Shown in pieces: positions 38,339 through 48,925 of a DNA stretch of 64,000 nt. Origin of the DNA: Thermogutta terrifontis (GTDB lineage Bacteria > Planctomycetota > Planctomycetia > Pirellulales > Thermoguttaceae); contig NZ_CP018477.1 in NCBI RefSeq assembly GCF_002277955.1, positions 2,997,206 through 3,061,205 of the forward strand. The letters are read 5' to 3'. The first letter of the stretch is position 1. Each line of letters starts with the position of its first letter. The notes beneath the pieces were generated by a model, which was given only the letters and a program-made list of their open reading frames with translations, was not told the DNA's origin and searched no databases. Position numbers and translations under genes: made by a program.

Positions 38339-38995
38339 ATGTCCAAGCCTTACTTACCATTGTGGTTCGATCGTGCTCGCCCCCTCTTTGGAGCGATCCT
38401 TCTGTTTGTGCCGCTTTATCTCCTGGGCGTCGCGTGGTTTGCTGCCGATCCGCAAACGATCGACATCGGCTACTCCCCGACGCAACCCGTCCCTTTCTCC
38501 CACGCCCTCCATGCAGGCGAACTGGGATTGGATTGTCGCTACTGTCATACCACCGTGGAAAAAGCAGCTCATGCGGCAATCCCGTCCACGGAAATTTGCA
38601 TGAACTGCCATGATCGGATCGCGCCGAACAGTCCCAAACTGGCACTGGTGCGAGAAAGTTACGCCACCGGCCAGCCGATTCCCTGGGTGCGTGTCCATGA
38701 TTTGCCCGATTTTGTTTATTTCGACCACAGTGCCCACGTCAACCGCGGCGTCAGTTGTGTGGAATGCCACGATCGTGTGGACCGCATGGAACGTGTCTAT
38801 CAGGCAAGGACTTTGCGAATGGGTTGGTGCTTGGAATGCCATCGCAATCCCGAGCCACACCTCCGTCCGCAGGATCAGATCACCAATCTCGCCTGGCAGG
38901 CGGGATCTCCGGAAGAACAGCAACGAATAGGTGAAGAATTGCGACGGAAAAACAACATTCAACCCTCGACGAGTTGTTCGACATGTCATCGATGA
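38339..38995 (+). CDS. actA: Alternative complex III subunit A, pentaheme cytochrome c
   Basis: 218-residue membrane-anchored periplasmic cytochrome, first gene of the ACIII operon. Residues 15-35 are a membrane anchor. Five CxxCH motifs start at Cys66, Cys87, Cys140, Cys164 and Cys213, matching the five hemes known for ActA. It would take electrons from the quinol-oxidising part of the complex and hand them on to ActE and the oxidase. The stop overlaps actB by ATGA. The ATG at 38339 removes a long non-conserved leader; the ribosome site is weak. Confidence 0.92.
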   Translation: MSKPYLPLWFDRARPLFGAILLFVPLYLLGVAWFAADPQTIDIGYSPTQPVPFSHALHAGELGLDCRYCHTTVEKAAHAAIPSTEICMNCHDRIAPNSPKLALVRESYATGQPIPWVRVHDLPDFVYFDHSAHVNRGVSCVECHDRVDRMERVYQARTLRMGWCLECHRNPEPHLRPQDQITNLAWQAGSPEEQQRIGEELRRKNNIQPSTSCSTCHR

Positions 38996-41900
38996 GTCGC
39001 CAAGGTGAGCCAACTGCCGGTAATAGCCCGCGCTACTGGCGGACACTGGACGAATTGGCAGATACTCCGGAATTCCGTGAATGGATTGCCAAGGAGTTTC
39101 CTCACGGTGTGGCCCTCGAGGGCCTTTCCCGACGGCGGTGGCTGCAACTGATGGCCGCCTCGTTTACCCTCGCCGGCTTAGCCGGATGCCGCTGGGAAAA
39201 AACGGAAATCGCCCCATTCGTTCATCGCCCGGTTGGTCGAATCCCGGGCAAGCCCGAACGCTTCGCCACCGCCATGGACTTATCCGGTGAAGTGACGGGG
39301 CTGGTGGCCACATGCGTGGACGGACGGCCAATCAAGTTGGAAGGCAACCCCATTCATCCAACGAGCCTGGGGGGAACGGACAGCTTCGCCCAGGCTGCCG
39401 TCCTGCAACTTTACGACCCGGACCGAAGTCGCGATGTCGTCGCACGTTCCGACGGACAATGGGTGGTTCGCTCTTGGGAGGACTTCACGGCGGCCCTGCG
39501 GCAACGGATCACGGCCACACCCAATGGGGAAAACTGGGTGTTTGTCACTTCGGCGACGTCCTCCCCCACTGTGCGGCGATTGCGGAAACTTCTCGAACAG
39601 CGCTGGCCGAAGGCACAGTGGTTCACCTACGAACCTGTTCATGACGACTTTGTCCGCAGGGGGACGCGGAATGTGTTCGGAGTGGAAGCCCGCCCTGTCT
39701 ATCGGCTGGATCAGGCCAGAGTCATCCTCGCGCTGGACGCCGACCTGTTTTTCGAGTCGGCGGGACATGTCCGGGCTGCCCGGGACTTTGCCGCCACGCG
39801 AGACGGAAACCCTGACCGCATGTCCCGGCTTTATGCGGTCGAAACCCGCTGGACCCTGACCGGTTCGTCCGCGGACCATCGGTTGCCACTCCCTCCTGGC
39901 GAAATCTCCGCGTTTGTGGCTGCATTGGAAACTTGTCTGGCAAGACTCGCCGCCGGGGAATCGCTGCCGGATATCGGCTCCACCTCCGATCAATCGCCCA
40001 GGTCGCAGTATCGTGCAGCATTTCTCAAAGCAGTCGCGGAAGATCTATGGCAACACCGAGGCCGCTCCGCGGTGGCGGCAGGGACCTGGCTGGCCCCGGA
40101 AGTGCATGCGGCTGTCGCGCGGATCAACAGAATGCTGGAAAACCTGGGTGGGCCAGTTTTGTATATCCCCGTATCCGACCCCATGCTTGCCCGGTCCGCA
40201 GAAAGCCTGCAGGCACTCCACGAATTGCTGGCATCCGGCAACGTGCAGAACATTTTGTTTGCCGACACGAACCCTGTCTACAGCGCTCCAGCGGCGATGA
40301 AGCTGCACCAGCTTGTCGAGCGGGTGCCGTTTTCCGTCCACCTTGGTCTTTACGCCGACGAGACGGCCCTTTCGTGTCGCTGGCACGTTCCCATGGCCCA
40401 TTTTCTGGAAACCTGGGGCGACGCGGAGACCTGGGACGGCACGTACACCGTCATGCAGCCCATGATCGCTCCGCTTTGGGGCGGCAAAAGCCTCATTGAA
40501 TTGCTCGGGCTGTTCCTTGATCCGCGAAAGAGTGCTCAAGATTGGGTGCAGGAGACATTCCAAACGCGGTATCCCCACACGCAGGGTTCGGACTGGGAGA
40601 GATGTCTTGCCCAGGGGCTGTTCCGGGACGGGACGGGTCAGCTCAATTCGCTCACCGAGCTGGCTGACTCTGCGAAGAAGGAGAGTTTTCCAGATGCCGT
40701 GGAACGCTTTATGGCGGGTGACAAACCTACCGAGGATGCTGTCTCCGTCCTGCTCACCGCGGACTACTCGGTGTACGACGGTCGGTTCGCCAACAACGCG
40801 TGGCTCCAGGAGTGGCCCGACCCGGTGACCCGCCTCACCTGGGGAAACGCTGCCGTGATGGGCGTGGAGACCGCTCGCGGCCTGGATTGTAAAGACGGTT
40901 CCGTCATCCGGCTTGAAGTGAACGGTGCCGCGCTCGTTTTGCCGGTGGTGGTCGTGCCCGGGATCCCACCGCAGACGGTCATTGTTTCCCTGGGCTACGG
41001 GCGAACCGCCGCAGGTCATGTGGGGGGCCTGGCTACCGAGAACATCCCCTCCGTGGGAGTTAACACCTATGCGCTTCGATCACACGCTTCCCAGTTTGTT
41101 TTCTCCAGTGTCAAAGTGACGAAACTGCCCGACAGCCAGCCGCTGGCCAGTGTTCAGGACCATCATCTCATCGACCGAATTGGTCTCCAGGGACGCGTGG
41201 AGCGGTTAGGGGAACTGGTGCGGGAAGTGACCTTGCAACGATTGACCGATCCCCATGAGCCGTATTCCGCGGAGGAGGTGGTGCATCATCCTCCGCTCGA
41301 ATCGCTTTGGCCTGAACATGCTTACGAAGGTCATCGCTGGGGCATGGCGGTAGACCTCTCGAAGTGCATCGGTTGCGGTGCATGCGTCGTGGCCTGCCAG
41401 GCCGAAAACAACATTCCCGTGGTCGGACCGGCGCAGGTGATGCGAAGTCGCGAGATGCACTGGATCCGCATTGATCGCTATTTCACCGGGGCTCCCGAAA
41501 ATCCTCGCACAGTGCATCAGCCGGTCATGTGTCAGCAGTGCGAGTTGGCGCCGTGCGAACAAGTTTGTCCCGTGGCCGCCACAGTCCACAGCCACGAGGG
41601 ACTTAACGACATGGTCTATAACCGGTGTATCGGCACCCGATATTGCGCTAACAACTGCCCCTACAAAGTTCGGCGGTTTAATTACTTCTATTATCACAAG
41701 GATTTGGACAATCCGCGGAATGAAGTCCAGAAAATGGTATACAACCCCGAGGTGACAATCCGTTCTCGGGGGGTGATGGAAAAGTGTACCTACTGCGTCC
41801 AGCGGATCCAGAATGCCAAAATCGAGGCCAAAAACGAGCGCCGTCCGTTGAAAGACGGTGAAATCCAAACCGCGTGCCAGCAGGTGTGTCCGGCGCAGGC

Positions 41901-42096
41901 GATCGTCTTCGGCGACCTGGCCGACCCCAAAAGCGCGGTCGCTCAACTCCATCATTCAAATCGCGCCTATGGAATGCTGGCAGAACTGAACGTCAAGCCG
42001 CGTACCAAGTATCTCGCACGGGTTCGCAACCCTCATCCGGCACTGCAAGCAATGGAAAGTGAGCCATCTGCTGCAAATCGGGAACATACCGCATAA
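38992..42096 (+). CDS. actB: Alternative complex III subunit B, molybdopterin-like plus iron-sulfur
   Basis: About 1034 residues. A RRRWLQLMAASFTLAGLAGC leader (Tat-like with lipobox) directs export and anchoring. The large N-terminal part is related to molybdopterin oxidoreductases, which in characterised ACIII binds no cofactor. From about residue 790 a ferredoxin-like part carries CIGCGACVVAC, CQQCELAPCEQVC, CIGTRYCANNC, CTYC and CQQVCPAQA, enough for the known Fe-S clusters. The ATG at 38992 overlaps actA by 4 nt; starts at 38974 and 38983 are alternatives. Confidence 0.93.
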   Translation: MSRQGEPTAGNSPRYWRTLDELADTPEFREWIAKEFPHGVALEGLSRRRWLQLMAASFTLAGLAGCRWEKTEIAPFVHRPVGRIPGKPERFATAMDLSGEVTGLVATCVDGRPIKLEGNPIHPTSLGGTDSFAQAAVLQLYDPDRSRDVVARSDGQWVVRSWEDFTAALRQRITATPNGENWVFVTSATSSPTVRRLRKLLEQRWPKAQWFTYEPVHDDFVRRGTRNVFGVEARPVYRLDQARVILALDADLFFESAGHVRAARDFAATRDGNPDRMSRLYAVETRWTLTGSSADHRLPLPPGEISAFVAALETCLARLAAGESLPDIGSTSDQSPRSQYRAAFLKAVAEDLWQHRGRSAVAAGTWLAPEVHAAVARINRMLENLGGPVLYIPVSDPMLARSAESLQALHELLASGNVQNILFADTNPVYSAPAAMKLHQLVERVPFSVHLGLYADETALSCRWHVPMAHFLETWGDAETWDGTYTVMQPMIAPLWGGKSLIELLGLFLDPRKSAQDWVQETFQTRYPHTQGSDWERCLAQGLFRDGTGQLNSLTELADSAKKESFPDAVERFMAGDKPTEDAVSVLLTADYSVYDGRFANNAWLQEWPDPVTRLTWGNAAVMGVETARGLDCKDGSVIRLEVNGAALVLPVVVVPGIPPQTVIVSLGYGRTAAGHVGGLATENIPSVGVNTYALRSHASQFVFSSVKVTKLPDSQPLASVQDHHLIDRIGLQGRVERLGELVREVTLQRLTDPHEPYSAEEVVHHPPLESLWPEHAYEGHRWGMAVDLSKCIGCGACVVACQAENNIPVVGPAQVMRSREMHWIRIDRYFTGAPENPRTVHQPVMCQQCELAPCEQVCPVAATVHSHEGLNDMVYNRCIGTRYCANNCPYKVRRFNYFYYHKDLDNPRNEVQKMVYNPEVTIRSRGVMEKCTYCVQRIQNAKIEAKNERRPLKDGEIQTACQQVCPAQAIVFGDLADPKSAVAQLHHSNRAYGMLAELNVKPRTKYLARVRNPHPALQAMESEPSAANREHTA

Positions 42097-42148
42097 GCAA
42101 ATTCATCAGCATTCGATGTAAGACCACCAGGGGGAAAGAGAACCTTCC

Positions 42149-43600
42149 ATGGGCCTGGCGTCAATGATTTCCAGACAACCTGAAGTGGACAACACGATCA
42201 GCGATCCCACCTCGCGACCACCGCTTGTCATAGGCCAGCACGATTTTGCAACGGTGACAGAAACGGTCGCGCGGATTCCAGAGCGACCCAGGGCCACGCT
42301 TGCCTGGAAAGTCAGCTTTGCCGTGGCAGCTTCCCTGGCCGCGATGTTCATCGCCCTGACGGGTTACCTTTTTGTGACGGGCATTGGAATCTGGGGCAAC
42401 AACAGCCCCGTGTTCTGGGGATTTCCCATCGTCAATTTCGTGTTCTGGGTGGGGATCGGTCACGCGGGCACGCTGATTTCGGCCATCTTATTTCTCTTCC
42501 GTCAACACTGGCGGACAAGTATCAACCGCTTCGCGGAAGCGATGACCGTGTTTGCCGTGGTCTGTGCCGGGATCTTTCCCGCGATCCACGTGGGGCGCGT
42601 GTGGTACGTTTACTGGCTGGCACCTTATCCCAACCCAATGGGCATGTGGCCAAACTTCAGAAGTCCCCTTTTGTGGGACGTGTTTGCCGTTAGCACATAT
42701 ATGACCGTTTCCGTCTTATTCTGGTACCTGGGGATGATCCCCGATCTGGCCACTCTCCGCGATCGAGCAACTCGCCCGCTGCCAAGGTTACTGTACGGCC
42801 TGTTTTCGCTGGGTTGGTCAGGGTCGGCGCGACACTGGCACCGATTTGAGAAGGCGTATCTCTTCTTGGCGGCTTTGGCGACGCCTCTTGTTCTCAGCGT
42901 GCACTCCGTCGTGAGCTTCGACTTTGCCGTCTCTGTAATCCCCGGCTGGCATACCACCATCTTTCCGCCTTACTTTGTGGCGGGGGCAATTTTCAGTGGC
43001 TTCGCGATGGTGGTCACTCTCATGGTGCCGGCACGAGAGTTTTTTGGACTTAAGGAACTCGTCACACTCCGTCATCTGGATAACATGAATAAATTTATTC
43101 TCGCGACCAGCTTCATGGTCGGTTATGCTTACCTCATTGAAGTCTTCATGGCATGGTACAGCGGGAATAAATACGAGCTCTTCACTTTTCTCAATCGGGC
43201 ACTGGGCCCGTATGCCTGGGCATACTGGACGATGGTCATTTGCAACGTGGCGATTCCTCAACTCTTCTGGTCTAAAAAATGCCGGACTACACCCTGGATG
43301 ATGTGGATCATCGCCATATTTGTGAATATTGGAATGTGGTTTGAACGCTTTGTCATCATCGTAACTTCGCTCAGTCGCGATTTTCTCCCGGGGAGCTGGG
43401 CTCTTTACAAACCCACGATCATTGACTTTCTCATGCTGATCGGCAGTTTCGGAATATTTTTTACTCTGTTTCTGCTCTTCTGCCGGTATCTGCCCATGGT
43501 GGCGATGGCCGAAGTGAAAACCGTGTTGCCCCAGGCCCATGTCCATCACCGTCATGCCGCGGAAGAGCACGCGCCTTCCGAACTGGAATATTCGCGATAA
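42149..43600 (+). CDS. actC: Alternative complex III subunit C, NrfD-like membrane protein
   Basis: 483-residue polytopic membrane protein of the NrfD/PsrC family with about ten membrane helices, ending in a His-rich tail ([11 protein letters not shown]). In ACIII this subunit forms the quinol-binding site with ActB. Typical segments are [21 protein letters not shown] and [23 protein letters not shown] precedes the ATG. It starts 52 bp after actB. Confidence 0.93.
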   Translation: MGLASMISRQPEVDNTISDPTSRPPLVIGQHDFATVTETVARIPERPRATLAWKVSFAVAASLAAMFIALTGYLFVTGIGIWGNNSPVFWGFPIVNFVFWVGIGHAGTLISAILFLFRQHWRTSINRFAEAMTVFAVVCAGIFPAIHVGRVWYVYWLAPYPNPMGMWPNFRSPLLWDVFAVSTYMTVSVLFWYLGMIPDLATLRDRATRPLPRLLYGLFSLGWSGSARHWHRFEKAYLFLAALATPLVLSVHSVVSFDFAVSVIPGWHTTIFPPYFVAGAIFSGFAMVVTLMVPAREFFGLKELVTLRHLDNMNKFILATSFMVGYAYLIEVFMAWYSGNKYELFTFLNRALGPYAWAYWTMVICNVAIPQLFWSKKCRTTPWMMWIIAIFVNIGMWFERFVIIVTSLSRDFLPGSWALYKPTIIDFLMLIGSFGIFFTLFLLFCRYLPMVAMAEVKTVLPQAHVHHRHAAEEHAPSELEYSR

Positions 43601-43644
43601 AAAAGTTCGGTCATAGTACGTGAACGCACCACGTTAGAGACGTT

Positions 43645-44979
43645 ATGAACGACAATAGTCACAGCCCCACGAAACCGAATTCGCACCAGCCACACTATGT
43701 GGGCGTCGTGGCTCGGTTTGGCTCTCCTGCCGACCTGCTGGCAGCGGCACGGCAGATTTCAGCGGCCGGCTACCGTTACTGGGATTGCCATACTCCGTTC
43801 CCGATCCACGGCCTTGATCGGGCCATGAAAATCCGGCCCACAATTCTCCCCTGGCTGGTGGCGGGGGCGGGAGCGATGGGAGCACTCGGTGCCCTGGTCC
43901 TGCAATGGTGGGCCAACGGAGTTGCCTATCCCCTCAACATCAGTGGAAAACCATTTTTCAGTCTACCGGCTAACGTTCCTATCATCTTCGAACTGACAGT
44001 GCTGTTTGCCGCCCTCACCGCCTTTTTCGGCGCAATTGTGCTTAACGGATTGCCCCGCCTCCTCTATCCGGGGAGTACGGCAGCTTCATTCGCTCGGGTG
44101 ACAACCGATGCATTTCTGGTCTCGATCGAGGCTAAAGACCCTCAGTTTCATCCGGAGCGAACGGCCGAATGGCTGCGAAATCTTGGCGCGGAAAGTGTGG
44201 AACTGTGCCCCGCCCCGGAAGGCGATACTACCATCCCGGTGGCCATCAAACGTGGATTGCTGGTGCTGGCCGTTCTGGCGCTCCTGCCGCCGCTGTTCAT
44301 CGCTCTGGCACGACAGCACACCACGGAAACTCCCCAGGAAAAGCCCCGCATTCACATCATCAAAGACATGGACTTTCAGCCCAAATATCAGACGCAGGCC
44401 GTTAGCCCGCTGTTTGCCGACCGTCGGGCGATGCGTCCGCGAGTGCCGGGGACTGTCCCGTTCGATCCTCACTGGGAGCCCCCACCGGAGGGATTTCTCA
44501 CGGGGAAAATCGGCAGCGACTATCTCACTGAATTTCCGATCCGGGTAACCGAGGAAGTCATGCGGCGCGGCCGCGAACGGTATGACATTTACTGCGCAAC
44601 ATGCCACGGCTGGACGGGTGAAGCGGGGCCGTACGACGGCATGACCTCCCGCCGGGCCCGTGCCCGCGGTGAAGCGACGTGGGTTCCGCCCGCCAGCCTC
44701 ACCGGCCAGGCCGTCCGCGAACAACCCGTGGGCAAAATCTTCGAGACGATCACCCAGGGCGTGGTTCGCGAGGGTGTTTACAGCATGCCCCCCTACGCTG
44801 TCCAAATTCCGCCGGAGGATCGCTGGGCCATCGTGCTGTATGTCCGGGCACTCCAACGGGCTCGCGCGCCGTACCCGGAGGATTTTCAAGAAGCGGCGGC
44901 CACTGCATCCACGGCAGGTCGCGGCCTCATCCATGACGAACCCATGAACAGCAACCTCGCAAAAGATAGACGGCCGTAA
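43645..44979 (+). CDS. Fused alternative complex III subunits D and E
   Basis: 444 residues joining two subunits that are usually separate. Residues 17-190 are ActD (DUF3341), starting YVGVVARFGSPADLLAAA and holding two membrane helices at 68-92 and 113-135. A further helix at 204-222 leads out to a periplasmic ActE-like monoheme cytochrome c, with heme motif CATCH at 317-321 and a possible axial Met in YSMPPYA. The fusion fixes the stoichiometry of the two subunits. It starts 44 bp after actC with no break or frameshift between the domains. Confidence 0.9.
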   Translation: MNDNSHSPTKPNSHQPHYVGVVARFGSPADLLAAARQISAAGYRYWDCHTPFPIHGLDRAMKIRPTILPWLVAGAGAMGALGALVLQWWANGVAYPLNISGKPFFSLPANVPIIFELTVLFAALTAFFGAIVLNGLPRLLYPGSTAASFARVTTDAFLVSIEAKDPQFHPERTAEWLRNLGAESVELCPAPEGDTTIPVAIKRGLLVLAVLALLPPLFIALARQHTTETPQEKPRIHIIKDMDFQPKYQTQAVSPLFADRRAMRPRVPGTVPFDPHWEPPPEGFLTGKIGSDYLTEFPIRVTEEVMRRGRERYDIYCATCHGWTGEAGPYDGMTSRRARARGEATWVPPASLTGQAVREQPVGKIFETITQGVVREGVYSMPPYAVQIPPEDRWAIVLYVRALQRARAPYPEDFQEAAATASTAGRGLIHDEPMNSNLAKDRRP

Positions 44980-45030
44980 GAATAACGAGCGAATAAAGCG
45001 AAGAGTATTTTACCTTTGACGATGTCGTAG

Positions 45031-46281
45031 ATGGGATCGGTAATGCAAGCGACAGAATTGATGGATACCAATTCCACGGTTCAATCCGCGATGAACCCCT
45101 CAACGACGGGGGTGTCTCGGGCACCGCAGATCTGCATTATTGGCGGAGCCATCGCGATCGTTCTGGGCTTTGTGCTGTCCAGCAGTTCTCCGGCCGGGTG
45201 GTTGCAGGATTATCTTGTGCACTACACTTTCCTGGTAAGCATCACGCTTGGGGCACTGTTTTTCGTATTTCTTCAACATTTGACCCGTGCCGGCTGGAGC
45301 GTCACGGTCCGTCGTACCGCGGAACTGATGGCCGGGACCACTCCGATGCTAGTGGCCGTCGCTTTTTTACCTATCGCTGTCACTTTGTTTATCGATGGAT
45401 TGAACCTTTATCCCTGGGCGGCTAGCGATTTCTTTCTCCACCATGCTGAATTACGCCATAAAACGATCTATTTGAATATTCCCTTCTTCTTATTGCGGGC
45501 AGCTTTTTGCCTGGCGGCATGGTGGTGGCTGGGGCGATTTTACATGACTCGGTCCCTGGCACAGGATACAGATGGGGATCCGCGCTGGACACTGGTTATG
45601 GAAAAATGGAGCCCCGCGGCTGCCCTTCTCTTCACAGTGACCGTGACCCTGGCTGCCTTCGACTGGGTGATGTCGCTTGCGCCCGCGTGGTACAGCACCA
45701 TCTTTCCGGTGTATATCTTTTCCGGATGCGTTGTGGGGGGACTGGCGGGCCTGATCCTGATTCTTTTACTCGCTCAGGCTCTTGGGTTCCTATCTCACCG
45801 CGTTGTGACTGTTGAGCATTATCATGATCTGGGAAAACTTCTTTTTGGATTTGTCATTTTTTGGGGATATATAGCGTTTTCGCAATACATGCTCATTTGG
45901 TACGGAAATATTCCCGAGGAATCTCAGTTCTATTTGCCACGGCAACAGGGAATATGGTTGTATGTATCATTGGGTCTTGTTTTCGGTCATCTGCTCATTC
46001 CACTGGTGGGAATGATGCCCCGGGCGATCAAACGCAATCCCTGGACGCTGGGATTCTTCGCCGTATGGTTGCTGGTATTTCATTGGCTTGATCTGTACTG
46101 GTTGATCAAACCGAACTGGCATCCCACTGTCGGTCCCCTATCACTGATTGGTGGAATCCTTGGCGGTGTGGGCGTGTTCGGAATCGTGATCGCAATCGTT
46201 CTGAAAGGTTTGACACGCTATCCCCCCATTCCGGTGCGGGATCCGCGTCTGAACGAGGCGATCCACCATGAGGTGGTTTAA
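45031..46281 (+). CDS. actF: Alternative complex III subunit F
   Basis: 416-residue polytopic membrane protein related to NrfD/ActC, with about ten helices. LKLYPWAASDFFL-like and WVMSLAPAWYSTIFPVYIFSG segments are typical of ActF. In solved complexes it packs beside ActC, and its role in proton transfer is debated. Candidate starts at 45031, 45043 and 45061 are all in frame; only the short N-terminal tail differs. Confidence 0.9.
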   Translation: MGSVMQATELMDTNSTVQSAMNPSTTGVSRAPQICIIGGAIAIVLGFVLSSSSPAGWLQDYLVHYTFLVSITLGALFFVFLQHLTRAGWSVTVRRTAELMAGTTPMLVAVAFLPIAVTLFIDGLNLYPWAASDFFLHHAELRHKTIYLNIPFFLLRAAFCLAAWWWLGRFYMTRSLAQDTDGDPRWTLVMEKWSPAAALLFTVTVTLAAFDWVMSLAPAWYSTIFPVYIFSGCVVGGLAGLILILLLAQALGFLSHRVVTVEHYHDLGKLLFGFVIFWGYIAFSQYMLIWYGNIPEESQFYLPRQQGIWLYVSLGLVFGHLLIPLVGMMPRAIKRNPWTLGFFAVWLLVFHWLDLYWLIKPNWHPTVGPLSLIGGILGGVGVFGIVIAIVLKGLTRYPPIPVRDPRLNEAIHHEVV

Positions 46282-46338
46282 AATGAAGCGTTACAACATC
46301 AGTGATGGCAAAATCGCGTAACTTACAGATGGTGGCAA

Positions 46339-46794
46339 GTGATGAACAGCCAAACTGTCCCCGATACTGAAATTGAACTCCAGGTACAGGGCGAAAAGGA
46401 CGTTAATGCGACCCTGATTGGTCTTATTGGATTTGTGGGAGCACTGATCGTTTTTGCAATTATTATTCTGCTCCAGGTGATTTATTACGCCTGGGTGAGC
46501 CGGATTGAAACGCGAAACCGGCAGGTGCTTCCAGAAGAGATTGTCACAGTCAAGACCGAGCAGCAACTCCGTCTGGCGGCAGCGGCATCCCAAGCCGGGA
46601 AGGAAGCGGGCGTCCTCCCCATCGATCAGGCCATGCGGCTGGTACTTCGCGACCTTCAGGCAGGGCGGCCAGCGGCCGAAATTGGGGGCAGAATGCAGCC
46701 GCCCGCTCCAGCCCCTGAACCCAACGAAAAAACTGGCCAAACCACGCAGGAGGTTAAATCGCCAGAAAAACCGACCAGCAAGATAAAAAATTGA
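46339..46794 (+). CDS. Small single-span membrane protein in the ACIII operon
   Basis: 151 residues, unrecognised. One membrane helix (about 26-52, LIGLIGFVGALIVFAIIILL) is followed by a soluble part with the stretch EEIVTVKTEQQLRLAAAASQAG and a Pro/Lys-rich tail. Its place between actF and the SCO gene suggests an accessory subunit or assembly factor. The segment AMRLVLRDLQAG resembles small proteins encoded in other ACIII or oxidase operons, though I cannot name a family. Confidence 0.72.
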   Translation: MMNSQTVPDTEIELQVQGEKDVNATLIGLIGFVGALIVFAIIILLQVIYYAWVSRIETRNRQVLPEEIVTVKTEQQLRLAAAASQAGKEAGVLPIDQAMRLVLRDLQAGRPAAEIGGRMQPPAPAPEPNEKTGQTTQEVKSPEKPTSKIKN

Positions 46795-46943
46795 AATTTG
46801 CCCGACATTTGTTGGAGAGATCGTGATCTAAGGCATACAATTCCAAAAGAGTCGAGCGGGTGGTAATGTCGAATCCCGCGTGTTGAATGAGTGCCCTTAA
46901 CACACCAGCGTGGCAATAAACCTCTCTTCGGGAGGAAGTGAAC

Positions 46944-47831
46944 ATGTTGCGAAGCCGAGGCTTCACGATATTCCTGGTCTGCGGGCTGATCCTGCTGGGC
47001 TCAAGAGTGAACGCCCAGTTGTCCCAGACTGCGCCCAACGAACTGGAGGGCGTTGGCGTAGACGAGAAACTCGGTAGCACGCTCCCGCTGGATCTGGAGT
47101 TCACAACCTCCGAGGGGCAGCCCGTCCGTTTGAAGGATCTGTTCGACGGAAAAACACCCGTGCTGCTGACTCTCAATTATTCGAATTGCCCCAAGCTGTG
47201 CCATCTTCAGCTCAACGGCCTTTTCGAAGGGCTGGAATCTCTCGATTGGACACTCGGCGGCAAATTCCGCATGATCACGGTGAGCATCAATCCCGAGGAG
47301 ACGACGGAGCGGGCAGCCGCGACCAAGCGGCACTACCTGACTGCTTACCAGCGCCCGGAAGCGGACCGCGGATGGTTCTTTTTGACGGGCAAAGAAGAGA
47401 ATATCAAGCGTTTGGCTAACAGCGTGGGCTTCTATTATCGCTACGATCAGGCAACCAAACAATTTATTCATCCGGCAGTGACCATTGTATGCACGCCGGA
47501 AGGCAAAATCTCCCGTTACCTTTACGGGGTAGAATATCCTGCTCAAAATATTCGCCTGGCCCTTTTAGAAGCGAGCGAAGGTAAAATCGGCACGACCACC
47601 GACCGTATCCTCATGTTCTGCTTTCATTATGACCCCGCCCGGGGAACCTACACCCTGGCAGCCTACCGCCTGATGCAGTTAGGAGGTGTTCTCACGGTCT
47701 GTGTCCTGGGGACGGTTTTGGCGGTGTGGTGGTGGCGGGAACGAACACAGCGCAATCCAGGCAATAGTGCCCCCGAAACACATGGAGTCAATGTAACTTC
47801 ACAGGCTGACGATTCTTGGGCCGAACAATAA
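46944..47831 (+). CDS. SCO1/SenC copper chaperone
   Basis: About 295-residue thioredoxin-fold protein that delivers copper to the CuA site of CoxII. The CxxxC motif is Cys82/Cys86 (CPKLC), and the partner His is probably in QFIHPAVTIV. Residues 1-24 form a signal peptide, and a second hydrophobic segment (LGGVLTVCVLGTVLAVWWW) near the C-terminus is a membrane anchor. GGGAGG lies before the ATG at 46944. It sits directly ahead of coxB, as expected for its job. Confidence 0.92.
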   Translation: MLRSRGFTIFLVCGLILLGSRVNAQLSQTAPNELEGVGVDEKLGSTLPLDLEFTTSEGQPVRLKDLFDGKTPVLLTLNYSNCPKLCHLQLNGLFEGLESLDWTLGGKFRMITVSINPEETTERAAATKRHYLTAYQRPEADRGWFFLTGKEENIKRLANSVGFYYRYDQATKQFIHPAVTIVCTPEGKISRYLYGVEYPAQNIRLALLEASEGKIGTTTDRILMFCFHYDPARGTYTLAAYRLMQLGGVLTVCVLGTVLAVWWWRERTQRNPGNSAPETHGVNVTSQADDSWAEQ

Positions 47832-47896
47832 AAACTTTCAGAGCAATTTCCTATCATGAGTGTTCGGTTCGGTTGTCCTGGTCAGATTGAACGAGT

Positions 47897-48925
47897 ATGG
47901 ATCCCTCACAAATAACCAATCATTTGACAGGCAACTCAATCGCGGGAGTTCTACCGCTGGTACAAAGCGGAAGCTTCTGGCTACCACCCGCCGGGTCCAC
48001 AACGGCATCGGCCGTGGACTGGCTGTTCTATTTTTTGTTCTATGTGGCTGCGTTTTTCTTTCTGTTGATTGTCACCTTGATGACGCTTTTTGTCCTTAAA
48101 TATCGTGCGCGTCCTGACCGGGATGCGCCCGAACCCTCCCCCAGCCACAATACCTGGCTCGAGCTGACCTGGTCTGTTATTCCCACAATGATCATCATAT
48201 TCATTTTCGCGGTTGGGTTTGCTGGATACATGGAGATGCGGACACCGCCAGCGAATGCCTATGAAATCCGCGTGACGGGCCAGAAATGGAAGTGGTTTTT
48301 TACCTATCCAACAGGATATGTTGATGAGAATCTCCACGTGCCTGTGGATCGTCCCATCCGCCTTGTGATGACCAGTCGCGATGTCATCCACAGTCTCTAT
48401 ATTCCGGCCTTTCGACTCAAGATGGACCTCGTGCCCGGGCGATACACATCCACCTGGTTTCAAGCGATCCAGCCCGGCGAGTACGATCTTTTATGCGCCG
48501 AGTACTGTGGAGACAATCATTCTTCGATGCTTGCCAAGGTTATCGTGCATCGGCCCGGTGAGTTTGAAAAATGGCTGGAAGAGGCCTCTAACTTCATGAA
48601 AAACCTCTCACCGGTGGAGGCTGGGCAGATCCTCTATCAGCGTCAGGGTTGTGCCCAGTGTCATTCGATCGACGGCTCCGCAAAGGTGGGACCTACCTTT
48701 CTGGGACTTTTCGAAAGCCAGGTCAAGCTCGCGGATGGCACTACCGTAACGGCCGACGAGAACTATCTGCGCGAGTCCATCCTGGTGCCGGATGCCAAAG
48801 TTGTGGCAGGATTTCGACCGCAGATGCCCCCGTACCAGGGGCTCCTCGATGAGGACAAAATTGCTGCCCTTATTGAGTTTATTAAATCGCTAAAATCGGA
48901 ACAGTCGGCTGGAGGACATAACTGA
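47897..48925 (+). CDS. coxB: Cytochrome c oxidase subunit II with fused cytochrome c
   Basis: 342-residue caa3-type subunit II. Two membrane helices (about 41-68 and 93-112) precede the cupredoxin domain. CuA ligands are His165, Cys200, Glu202, Cys204, His208 and Met211. A C-terminal cytochrome c domain has CAQCH at 252-256, with Met310 as the probable axial ligand. It takes electrons from ACIII or soluble cytochromes and passes them to CoxI. Its stop overlaps the coxA start (TGATG). Confidence 0.95.
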   Translation: MDPSQITNHLTGNSIAGVLPLVQSGSFWLPPAGSTTASAVDWLFYFLFYVAAFFFLLIVTLMTLFVLKYRARPDRDAPEPSPSHNTWLELTWSVIPTMIIIFIFAVGFAGYMEMRTPPANAYEIRVTGQKWKWFFTYPTGYVDENLHVPVDRPIRLVMTSRDVIHSLYIPAFRLKMDLVPGRYTSTWFQAIQPGEYDLLCAEYCGDNHSSMLAKVIVHRPGEFEKWLEEASNFMKNLSPVEAGQILYQRQGCAQCHSIDGSAKVGPTFLGLFESQVKLADGTTVTADENYLRESILVPDAKVVAGFRPQMPPYQGLLDEDKIAALIEFIKSLKSEQSAGGHN

